DNA from: Entoloma clypeatum
Taxonomy: Eukaryota; Basidiomycota; Agaricomycetes; Agaricales; Entolomataceae
NCBI GenBank assembly: GCA_963565915.1
Contig: OY751489.1
Span: 1,240,001 to 1,304,000, forward strand
DNA length: 64,000 nucleotides
Direction of reading: 5' to 3'
This document shows, piece after piece, positions 54,792 through 64,000 of this stretch (position 1 is the first letter of the stretch; every line of letters starts with the position of its first letter). The position numbers and the translations under genes are program-made. The notes beneath the pieces were generated by a model that saw only the letters and a list, made by a program, of their open reading frames with translations, was not told the origin of the DNA and made no database searches.

Positions 54792-57700
54792 CTAGATCTC
54801 AACTTCCAGGTGAGATATGATATCGTCCGTGGTGTCCATGAAATTCTCATATGGTTTTAATTTTAATCCTTCAAAGATGTTTGTGCGTAAGCACCGGGGT
54901 GCATTTGGGTTTAATTTAAAGAAGTCCTCCACCGCTTCCTTGGCATGTTCCAGGTGATCCTTGGGTTCCCATGTGTTGTGGTCCGGAGTCAGACCTTCCC
55001 ATTGCACTAAATATACCAGCTTTCCTCTCTTCAACCTTGAGTCAATAACCTTAGTGACATCATACTCCTCTTCGCCATTGATAACTATTGGGTTTGGTGC
55101 CTGCACCCTTTGTGATCTAAATAGTGGTTCCTTAAATAATCGGACCCATGATACATTGATAACTGGGTGGATTTTCCATGACTTTGGCAATTTAAGTTCC
55201 ACAGCATGTGACAAAATGATTTTGGTTATGGCATAGGGTCCAATCCATCATTCGGCAAGTTTCTTTAAGGGTCGGTTCAACTTCAGGTCTTTAGTCGATA
55301 ACCAAACTTTGTTGCCAACTTTGTAAACTGGTGCATCACCCCGTTTCAGGTTCGCATACCGTTCCATCTCTTCTCATGCTTTTACTAGCGCCGCTTCTGC
55401 CTCCTCATGAATCTTCTTCATTTGCTCCGCGAATTCTTTTGCCGGTTCTGACTTTTCTGTCCTCCGAGGTTCTATGCCCATTCTAGGGTTAAACCCATAA
55501 TTTACATAGAATGGCGAAAACTGAGTTGCCATGTGAATTTTATTATTATAGGCAAACTCCACGGTTGCCATCCATTCGGGCCAATCTGTTTGCCGATGGG
55601 AGATAAACGATCTCAGATATTGTTCCAACTCCTGATTGATGTGTTCCGTCTGTCCATCTGTCTGCGGATGATACGCCGTTGATAATTTAGTTGTGATTCC
55701 CAATATTTTATTTAGTTCCTTCATATATATTGCCGCAAATTGTGGTCTGCGATCTGATGTTAGTGATTCTGGAAGTCCATGAAGTTTCCAGACTTCATCC
55801 CGATATAGTTTAGCTAATCCTTCTGCCGAGACTTCATTGCATGTTTTGATAAAGTGTAACTGCTTAGTGGATCTGCAAGCCACAACTAATACCGTGTTGT
55901 ACCCCTGAGCTTCTGGGAGTCCTATGATAAAATCTGCTGTAACATGTTTCCATGGTCCTGCATGTTCCGTGTTTGCTTTTAATTTACCGGCTAGCGGTTG
56001 AGGCACGTTTTTTGATTGTTGACATCTGTCGCAGCCCTTGACATATGCTTTGACCATGTTTGTAATTCCAGGCCACCAATAATTATGTGTAACCAATTCC
56101 AGGGTTTTCCATTGCCCCGGATGTCCCGCGACCGGATTGTCGTGATGTAATTTAATAATTTCCACCCTGAGTTCCTGATCCTTTGGAACATAAATCTTTC
56201 CTCTGTGCAACCATAAACCCTGCTCCTTATGCCATTCCTCCGCTCGTAATGTTTTTGTGTTTGTTTTCTTTAATTCTTCCACCGCTTTGAGCACTTGCTC
56301 ATCAAACTCTTTTGCATCCCTGATGCATTTCAATAGTTTAGTTTCTTCTCCATCAATAAGTAGATGTCCCCGATCCATTGCACGCAAGTGGAAATACTCA
56401 GGTTTCAATAGAGTTACATCCTCATTGTCATTTTCCACCCCCTTTCTATGGTCGACTCTTCTCAAAAGAGCGTCCGCCTTCCCCATTGAAGTTCCTGCCT
56501 TGTGTATTAATTTAAAGTTGAAATGTGTTAGATACAATGCCCAACGTGCTTGTCTGTGATTAAGCTTTCGACCCTGCATGAAGTACTCGAGGTTTTTATG
56601 ATCGGTCCAGATGTCGACCTCATGTTTGGCTCCTTCAAGGTGGTGTCTCCATGCTTCCAGCGCTTGAATTATGCCCAGCATTTCTTTATCATGTACGTCG
56701 TAATTTCTTTCCACATCATTTAATCCTTTAGATAAAAAGGCACATGGCCTCCATTTCTCATCCTCACATTCCATAGATAGAATCACTCCCGTGGCGAAGT
56801 CCGATGTGTCTGATTCTACTCTTAACTTCTGATCTGGATCGGGAGATACCAATATGGGTGCTTCCGTAAATAATTTCTTTAGCATGTCAAACGCTTCCTC
56901 CTGTTCCATACTCCATTTCCATACCATGTCCTTCCTTGTTAACTTATGTAATGGTCCAGCCACTTTAGAGAAATCCTTGACAAATCTCCGATAGAAATTG
57001 GCGAGTCCAAGGAATGATTGTACTTCCTTGACCTTAGTTGGTGTCGGCCATTGTTGGATGGTGTCTACTTTCGAAGGGTCCATCCGAATTCCGTCCTTCC
57101 CAATAATTAATCCCAAGAACTCTATTTCGTCTCTATCAAAGAAACATTTCTCTGGTTTCAGGAATAAATCGTTTTCTCATAATCTTTTCAAAACTTCCTC
57201 CACTATGGCGTCATGTCCTTCCTCTCCTTCTGTTGCCACCAATATATTATCAATATAAATAACCACATATCCCTGGTTGATCAAGTCCCTAAAGATATTG
57301 TTCATCATGGTCTGGAATGTGCTCGGGGAATTATTCAATCCAAAGAACATGACTGTTGGTTCAAAGGCTCCATCAGGGGTTGTAAATGCTGCTTTCCACT
57401 CGTCTCCTTCCTTGATGCGCACATTGTTGTAGCCCCATCTGAGATCCATCTTGGTGAACCTTTTCTTCCCTTTTAACTTATCAATCAACTCTGGAATCAA
57501 CAGGAGGGGATAATTATTGTGGACAGTCCAGCTGTTGATATGTTGGTAATCCTGTACCATTCGTTTCTTTCCATCCTTTTTGGGTATAAAGAATACTGGC
57601 AAAGTTTGTGGTGACTTGGTAGGTCGAATATATCCTTTGCGTAATTGATCGTCCACAAATTCAGATACTTCTTTCCTTTCATCCGGTGACAGGGGGTAGA

Positions 57701-58720
57701 CTTTGGCCTTCTTTGGTATGAAATCTGGCTTTAGGTCTATGGCATGATCCCATGGTTTCCGGACTGGTAACCTTTCCAATGCTTTCTTTTCAAAGACTGA
57801 TAGATAGTTGTGATATTTCCAGAGGACAACCTGTTCCGCCGGTACTTCATCTGAGGGTTCTCCCTTGGCTGCTCTGAGCATGTGGATCACCTCTTCCTCC
57901 ACTTCTTCTTCATTTCCTTCTACTACCTCTTCAATTCTTCCATCCCATCTGGTTCTTGCAGTTTTCTTTAAATAACGTGTTCGATGCATGCCGCATTCTT
58001 CTGGACATCTTGATAGTTTAATTTCCGCTTTTTCCCAATCGATCTCTGGATTATGGCATTTCAGCCAAGTGTGTCCAACAATAATTTTAGCTTTTCCTAG
58101 GTTGCATGCTTCAAACACTGCTATTTCCATGTGTCCCTTATACTGCATGGCCATGACTGCCTCATGCGTGATCGAACCTCCTTGGTTAAGTGTGCCATCA
58201 ATGTTGTAGACCCAAATAGGGAAAGGTAGTTCCCTTAATTTAATATTGTTTCTCTTGGCAAAGTCCAGATCAATGAACATCCCTGTCGCCCCTGAGTCCA
58301 ATAATGCATCAACATCAAAGGTGTGTTTGTTCTGCAATGTCTCCAGCGTGATTTTCATCATAAGTTCCTTTTCCAAAGAAGCAGATCGAATAAAAGATGG
58401 TTCCCCCATAGAGTCCGTTTGCCTATTTAAGTTATCTGATTCATCTGAACAGGGAATTAAACATTCGTCCTTAAGGGCCGAACCAAGCCTTGTTTCCAAG
58501 GACTCCCCAATGATATAGTTTACAAGCATATCTAAGTCCGATTCATCTTTCTTTGGTTTTTCTCTCCTAGGTTTATCTAATAGTATTTTATTATATGTAA
58601 CTGCTGCATCCGAAAGTTTCTGAAACCATGATTTTACAGTGTCCTTATGTATGTAAGAGTCTATAGGCAATTGTTCGTACCGATTTGTCAGAGCCAGCAG
58701 GGGAATTACTGGTTGATGTT
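54792..58720 (-). pseudogene. pol: Pol of element B
   Basis: It has the same domain order as element [11 protein letters not shown] protease, [12 protein letters not shown] and YIDNILVA reverse transcriptase, SDTSDFATGVIL RNase H, CDRCQQSK integrase finger, SRLKRGKLVYLVQWEGL chromodomain. The RT active site reads YIDN instead of YIDD, so polymerase activity would be lost even without stops. TGA codons at 57177-57179, 55374-55376 and 55248-55250 interrupt the frame. The last two are CGA in element A. This copy cannot be autonomous. Confidence 0.9.
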
Positions 58721-59797
58721 CACAAAACCCTGCTGCCCTGCAGCTTGTCCATTGGGATTCAGCACAGGCACGCTATTCACACCCATTTGTCCATTTGTGG
58801 CTTGACGTGCTTGATGCCTTGGCGTTATCTGCCTCAGAATTTGTTCCTCCTCGTGCTCATCAATTTGTTCGATCATTGCCGCTTGTACCCTGCGCTGCAG
58901 CTGCCTGCAATCTCGGGCGAAATGCCCCTGTCCACCACAGTTATAGCAATTACCAGGAGCTTGTCACTGGTTTCTGTCGACGTTCATCGTGTTCGGATCG
59001 CGTCATTGTTGCTGCTGACCATTCTGCTGGGGACGGTACCCCCCATTCTGTTGTTGCCCAAAGGGCCTTCCAAAATTATTCTGGCCTTGCGGCCGCGGTG
59101 CTTGCTGATTCTGGGGGCGATTTCCCCATTGGTTCCCTTGTCTTTGAGGTTCCTGCCTCATTCCTTGCCTCATGGCGTAATTCTCTTCAGCCCTTCCGAT
59201 GGCTGAGATTTCTTCAACAGTTTCCTGCATGGTATCCTGACGTCTTCCTTGCTGAAATAATTGTTGTATGATTGAGTCCCGGGCATTTCTCTCCAGTAAG
59301 GAAATCCCATGATGATCCTCAATTTTCCCTTTGATTGCCAGTGTTTAGAACTGCATGATCCAATCGTCTGTTTTCATCTGGTTCTGTTTGAACCCCTCAA
59401 TCTTTGCTCTGGCCCATTCCACTTCGGTGGTAGGGCGAAACCTCGTGGTGATCTCATAGACTAAGTTTCGATATGTTGGCCAATCATTTGATTCCATGCA
59501 TTGGGTGAGTCGTGTTTCCCCATATGTTCCTGCAATCGGTCCATCTAATCGGGACCAAACTGCGATACAGATTTCGTCATCCCCATGTAACAGATCTCGA
59601 TTTACTCAGATCCACATGAGCATTTTTGCCCACCATCCCAAAAACAGGGGTCGGGATCCATTGTATTTGCCAGGATCTGCGGCTATTTCAATTCTTCGGC
59701 CTGGTTGGTGAGGAGGAGGAGGAGGAGGTGATGCGATGGGGGGAGCATGATGTTCGGGGAGTTCGGGGGCTTCATCCTGAAAGTCTTGGTTGTCCAT
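58706..59797 (-). pseudogene. gag: Gag of element B
   Basis: It starts MDNQDFQDEAPELPEHH at 59797 and ends TAA at 58706-58708. It keeps DPGKYNGSRPLF, TTRFRPTTEVEWA, a Gln/Asn-rich linker and the knuckle CYNCGGQGHFARDC. In-frame stops occur at 59606-59608, about 59346, 59003-59005 and 58964-58966, mostly TGA. The frameshift heptamer GGGTTTT is conserved at 58724-58730. Confidence 0.85.
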
Positions 59798-59962
59798 GAT
59801 GGTGTTTTGGCGGGGGGAGGTGTTTTGGTTTGAACAATAGTACCTTACATCGGGCGCGCAACTCTGTTCTGACACTTACGCGAAAAAAAACACTGGAAAA
59901 GAAAACCCAAAGAATGATCTGTCTACCCAGGCAGTTGGGATGCCCAATTAGAGGAAGATCTG

Positions 59963-60436
59963 TGTTAAGAACTGATTGACAAAAAACGTCGGAGCTACGT
60001 TGGACACGTCGGAGGGTCGGAGGATGGTCGGAGCGCGTGCGACGTAGGGGCAAGGACTTGGCTTCAACTTGTGTGTTGCGCCCTTGCTAATATGTTGGTG
60101 TCCTTATTTTGGAGGATTGGAGGTTGGACTCAAGTTAAGAGTCGGAAAGAGGACGGGAGGTAAGATGTCGAATCTAAGTTGATATTCAAACTGAAGCTAA
60201 TACATGATTCTACATAAGTTTAAATACTATGTTGGAGGACGTGTGGCTTCATTGGAGTCGGATAACGAGTGGCTGTCGGAGATTTTTAACATAAGTAAAA
60301 TGGTCAGATGTAAGTAATGTACATAGTAACGAGATTCATAACAGTAAGTATGCATAATAAGTATTAGTCAAAATGTCGGAGGTGTCGGAGGTGTCAGGAT
60401 TGGTCGGAAATCATCGGAATTGATCGGAATGTAACA
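59963..60436 (-). repeat. 3' LTR of element D
   Basis: 474 bp, rich in GTCGGAG words. It shares a block of about 85 bp with the solo LTR at 825-1387. Confidence 0.8.
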
Positions 60437-60479
60437 GTATTTCCCCCTTAGGGCCGAACCCATGAGGCTTAAGGACCTA

Positions 60480-62098
60480 CAGTGCCTCACAAAACTGATT
60501 CAATGTTTGTTGCTTTTTGAATACCTTCAATATAACTCTGCAAAGAATACCAATTGAATTAAACCTTTGGTATATAATTGAAAGCCCTACTTCATGGCTT
60601 TCAGAATATAAAGGAATCATATGATTTAGATTAGAATCTATGGAGATATGATTAAATTAAATCAGCAACTCATTGAATCAGTTTTGTGAGTACCTATGGC
60701 AATTATCAGAATCAAATGCTTCACTGGTTGTATGGTAACCAGTTGTCATGACTTACTGATGGAACTTGAATAGAACCCTGATGGGTTGTCAAGGAAAGTT
60801 GTATAAGAAGAATCCAACCTCAACAGCCTCCATAATTAATCATGCGCCCTATCTCCTCTTCCCACAAGGAAAACATTCTTTCTCTGGCCTCCAATGGTCA
60901 CTCCACTTGTCATATTGCCTCTAACCTGGGTGTCAGCCAACCAACTGTCTCCAGAGTGCTTCAGAATCTTCTTCCTCATCGCAATCTCTCTTCTGGTGGT
61001 CGTCCATCCAAGCTTTCTCCCACCAACACACGAAACATACTTTCACAAATCACCTCAGGGAGAGCCTCCAATGCTGTGCAGGCTACCAAACACATCAACA
61101 CTGTCATCTCCAATCCTGTCTCCCCAGAAACTGTGAGAAGGGTTCTCAGAAAACATGAATTCAAGACTGTAACAAAGAAGAAAAGACCTTTCTTAAAGGC
61201 CATACATTGGAAGAGGCGGTTGGCATTTGCTATGAAGCACAGGGAATGGACAGTGGAGGACTGGAAGAGGGTCATTTGGTCAGATGAGACCAAAATCAAC
61301 AGGTTTGGGTCAGATGGCAAGGAATGGGTCTGGAAAAAGAAGGATGAGGGGCTTATTGAAAGAGAGGTTCAGGGCACAGTCAAATTTGGGGGAGGAAATA
61401 TTATGGTTTGGGGTTGTATGGGTTGGGAAGGTGTGGGGAGACTTGCAGAGGTTGAGGGGAGGATGGATGCTGATTAGTATGTGTCCATTTTGGAGGACAA
61501 TTTGCTGCCCAGCATGGAGGAGAGTGGAATCTCTGAAGAGGAGATCATTTTTCAGCAGAACAATGACCCCAAGCACACCTCCAAGAAGGCCAAAAAATGG
61601 ATGGACAGCAAGAATATTGCTCTGCTGGATTGGCCTGCACAGTCCCCAGACCTCAATCCTATTGAACACCTCTGGGTTCATATTAAAAGGAAGTTGAATG
61701 AATATCCAACACCACCCAAGGGAGTCTGGGAGATTTGGGACAGAGCAGCAGAGGTGTGGAATAATATAGAGCCAGAAGTGTGTCAAAACCTGATAGAAAG
61801 TATGCCAAGAAGGGTAGAGGCAGTAATCAAAGCTAAGGGGGGTAATACCAAGTACTAAAGTATAAAATACTGTATTTATTGTACATACTCACAAAACTGA
61901 TTCAATGAGTCCCTGGAGTAATTTGATCATATATTGATCATCTTTTATGGGAATTACATAATTATTGCAGATTCCGAGAGTCCTGAAGCAGGGCTTTTAA
62001 CCAGGTACCAATACCTTCTTTTGATTGGCATTATTTGCAAAGTTATTTTGAAGGTATTCACAAAGTAGCAAACATTGAATCAGTTTTGTGAGGCACTG
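60480..62098 (+). mobile_element. Tc1-family transposon, copy 2
   Basis: The 1619-bp element has the same CAGTGCCTCACAAAACTGAT ends as copy 1 and TA at 60478-60479 and 62099-62100. It is inserted between the LTR and antisense gene of element D. The paired inner repeats (CTCACAAAACTGATTCAATG at about 60685 and 61890) are conserved. Confidence 0.93.
60842..61858 (+). pseudogene. Tc1 transposase, copy 2 (stop and catalytic Asp lost)
   Basis: A 338-codon frame runs from MRPISSSHK to KAKGGNTKY with one interruption, TAG at 61475-61477 where copy 1 has CAG (DADQYVSI). The helix-turn-helix and first catalytic Asp (WSDETK) are intact, and the final Glu (NPIEHLW) is present. The second catalytic Asp is Asn (QQNNDPKHT; copy 1 has QQDND). 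It is otherwise nearly identical to copy 1 and lacks its 5-bp deletion. Confidence 0.92.
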
Positions 62099-62223
62099 TA
62101 GGTGGTCAGTGCATGTGAACTGCATCATGTGATGTGTTGGTTGAAAATACTGTCCGAGTGGTTCTTTCTTCTTGTTCCCCCCATTCTCTTTTCATTTCAA
62201 AACTCTTCCGAAAAAACCTCAAT

Positions 62224-63105
62224 ATGTCAGCAACCGATTTTCAAAAGGAGATGGAGGCGCTGCAGGCTAAGCTCACAGAGGTGGAGGCGAAGAAGTGAGC
62301 AGTGGAGGAGGAGGCTGCAAGGAAGGCTGAGGAGGAGCAGAGAGCGGAGAAAGAGAGGGCTGCGGAGGCGGCGCGGTTAGCAGAGGAGATGCGGGTAGCG
62401 GAGGAGATGCGTCGGGCATTGGAGCTGGTGGCTCAGAAGAGGGCCGATGAAGTGGCCACTGCGCAAGGCGCGTTGAGCAAGGGGTCAGGGGGGCCGCAGG
62501 CAGAGAAGAAGAAGAAGGTGACAAAGAAAAGAAAGGTAGAGGAGGTGATGGCGACGGTCGGAGAGGGGTCAGGAGTCGGGGTTGGGGTTGGCGCCTGTGA
62601 TAGGTGCATTGTGAAGGGCGTCGAATGCGAACACGATGAGTAAGTTCTTCTTTGGTTCGTCTCTTCTGTTTTAACCTTTTGTTTTAGGAATAAGTTGTCC
62701 TACAAGGGTTGTGTCAAGAGTGGGTCGGAGGACACCGTCTTGGGTGTCCTCAAGATGATACTGGCGGAGACGAGGCAGGTGAGGCGACTGCTACCAGCAG
62801 TCGAAGGCTTGGTGAACACCGAGTATCAACGCAAGTCGCCGGAGGTGTCGGAGGAAGGGTCGGAGTCGGAGATGGATACAAGGGAGGAGATGCATGAGTT
62901 AAGGCTGGAGATGCATGAGTTAAGGCTGGAGAAGAGGATTGCGAGGAGGATAAGGAAGGATCTTGTGAATAGGAAGAGGTTGGAGTTGCCAGAGCTGTCG
63001 GACGATTCTGACATGTCGATTTCGGAGCCGTCGGAGAAGGCGGAGGAGGAGGAGGAGTCAGACAAGGAGGAGGGTCCGTCAAACAAGAAACAACATACTA
63101 AGTAG
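62224..63105 (+). pseudogene. Antisense coiled-coil gene with Cys motif inside element D
   Basis: The two-exon plus-strand gene has exons 62224-62639 and 62688-63105 with a 48-nt GT-AG intron that keeps frame. It encodes a long charged coiled coil (EKERAAEAARLAEEMRVAEE), a Lys-rich segment (EKKKKVTKKRKVEE), a Cys cluster (ACDRCIVKGVECEHDE, then YKGC) and an acidic tail (ISEPSEKAEEEEESDKEEG). The Cys cluster recalls half of a fungal Zn-cluster but lacks the usual spacing. TGA at 62296-62298 interrupts the coiled coil where Arg fits. The gene runs opposite to pol and overlaps its end by about 27 bp, a place where several Agaricomycete gypsy elements seem to carry such ORFs. Function unknown. 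Confidence 0.6.
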
Positions 63106-63580
63106 ATAGTAATAGTACTTGTTTTTCTTGTTTGAGAGCGATGTGAGTGGACCCGGTTTGTCGGGATAAGCGGAATGAAAGTCGGAGACAAGCTCGGAGG
63201 CGTTTTCCAGTTCATTGGCTGGTAGCCAAGAGAATTCTTCATCAGTGTTTTCATATCCTAACCAACGGATGAAATATAGTAGCTTGCAGCTACGTTGTCA
63301 GTCGATCTTTGAGTCAACAATTTCAGCAATCTCGTACTCAAGTTCTCCATCAATGTCAATCGGAGGAGGCAGAGGTTGGGTCCGATTCAGAATGGTGTTT
63401 GGAGTTGCGGGTTCAAGCATGGAGACGTGGTAGACGGGGTGAACTCCGCGGAATGTGTCGGGGAGTTGGAGGGTAAAGGAGTGTGTGCCGGGTTGTGCAA
63501 TGATCTCATATGGTCCCAAGCACTTTTCTGAGAGTTTCTTGGATGGGCGTGTTGTGTGGAAGAACTATGCTTTGACAAAA
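63079..63580 (-). pseudogene. pol: Pol C terminus of element D
   Basis: The minus frame reads KKLSEKCLGPYEIIAQPGTH, VHPVYHVSMLEPATPN and then a chromodomain (LLYFIRWLGYENTDEEFSW). TGA at 63298-63300 after DSKID sits where Arg is expected, and a TAG lies near 63565. The N-terminal remainder is absent because LINE sequence starts at about 63580. Confidence 0.8.
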
Positions 63581-64000
63581 ACCCAAGGCTGCCCCCTCTC
63601 CATGCTCCTCTACGCCTTCTACAATGCCCCACTCATCCAGCTAGCCCTCTGGAAACACGAAATGTCCCTGGGTTTTGTTGACGACTCCATGGTGCTGGCG
63701 GTTGTGGACACTCTCGAAGACTCACACGCCATGATCAGGGACATGATGGAATGCCCAGATGGAGGCTTTGCCTGGTCCTCCTCACACAACTCCCTGTTCG
63801 AGTTATCCAAGCTCGCCCTCATGAACTTCCCTCGCACTCTCCATGATCACGCACCAGCTGACCTGATCCTTTCTAGGCCCAACCAAGATGGCTCGCTCAC
63901 GACACAAACCATCAAGACTGTCCCCACCTACAAGTACCTCGGGGTCATCTTCAACTCAAAACTTCGGTGGACCGCCCACCATCACAAGGTGTCTGCCAAC
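63581..64000 (+). CDS. Non-LTR retrotransposon reverse transcriptase, internal fragment
   Basis: An open frame from the junction to the right edge (about 139 codons) shows QGCPLSMLLYAFYNAPLI (RT motif with QGCPLS), GFVDDSMVLAV (the catalytic Asp pair) and TYKYLGVIFNSKLRWTAHH. All are typical of LINE/Tad-like reverse transcriptases. There is no start codon at the left, so it is 5'-truncated at the junction with element D. It continues beyond the window. Confidence 0.85.

Larger units (their letters stand above)
54467..59962 (-). mobile_element. Decayed Ty3/gypsy chromovirus (element B), 5'-truncated
   Basis: A minus-strand relative of element A. One LTR (54467-54780) is present at the 3' side. 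The leader matches element A as far as GAGGAAGATCT at 59951-59961 and then stops where the LTR of element D begins, so its own 5' LTR is missing here. Gag and pol contain many premature stops. Confidence 0.9.
59963..63580 (-). mobile_element. 3' part of Ty3/gypsy element D
   Basis: Read on minus: pol C terminus (63580 to about 63079), an antisense gene (62224-63105), a nested Tc1 (60480-62098), a polypurine tract (60437-60455 on plus as CCCCCTTA) and a 474-bp LTR (59963-60436; TGTTACATTCC...TTCTTAACA). The element is cut at about 63580, where LINE sequence begins. Its LTR end meets truncated element B at 59962, so D probably inserted into B. Confidence 0.8.

Noticed and set aside
62273..62524. 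Minus-strand Pro/Ser-rich frame
   Set aside because: Shadow of the coiled-coil coding strand; composition only.

Overview
This window is a transposon-dense stretch of a fungal nuclear genome, almost certainly a mushroom-forming basidiomycete (Agaricomycetes). The real genes are split by GT-AG introns of about 45-70 nt. A MYND zinc-finger gene is present, and the mobile elements (chromodomain Ty3/gypsy elements, PIF/Harbinger, Tc1, KDZ transposase linked to a TET/JBP dioxygenase) are a combination known from Agaricomycetes. No bacterial operon, CRISPR array, rRNA or convincing tRNA is seen.

Layout. 1-440: start of an unrecognised membrane-protein gene running off the left edge. 825-1387: solo LTR. 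1420-1855: degenerate minisatellite. 1868-4533: PIF/Harbinger transposon with a MYB/SANT-like gene and a transposase gene facing each other. 4534-6556: gag relic and small repeats. 6557-12644: young Ty3/gypsy chromovirus (element 1) inserted into a repeat family that continues to about 14.1 kb. 14134-16575: TIR transposon carrying a nested Tc1 element. 17226-28316: the most gene-like part, with a MYND protein, a possible small secreted protein, an unrecognised multi-exon gene, a three-exon membrane protein and a TPR protein. 28.7-32.2 kb: repeats around a gene resembling PD-(D/E)XK nucleases. 32263-47520: a composite KDZ region holding a TET/JBP-like 2OG-Fe(II) dioxygenase, an accessory gene and a KDZ transposase. 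The dioxygenase gene is split by gypsy element A (32692-38836). 47.6-50.5 kb: repeats and the 3' remnant of gypsy element C. 50.6-54.1 kb: second minisatellite and an uncharacterised inverted-repeat element. 54467-59962: decayed gypsy element B. 59963-63580: 3' part of gypsy element D with an antisense gene and a second Tc1 copy. 63581-64000: reverse transcriptase of a non-LTR element running off the right edge.

How it fits together. The KDZ transposase, accessory gene and TET/JBP gene form one mobile unit of a kind described from Agaricomycetes, in which a DNA-modifying dioxygenase travels with a transposon. Around it the elements show the footprint of methyl-CpG decay. Many premature stops are TGA where CGA is expected, and all five differences between the two LTRs of element A are transitions at CpG sites. 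The window therefore holds both a putative 5-methylcytosine-oxidising enzyme, now disrupted, and evidence of CpG deamination on transposons.
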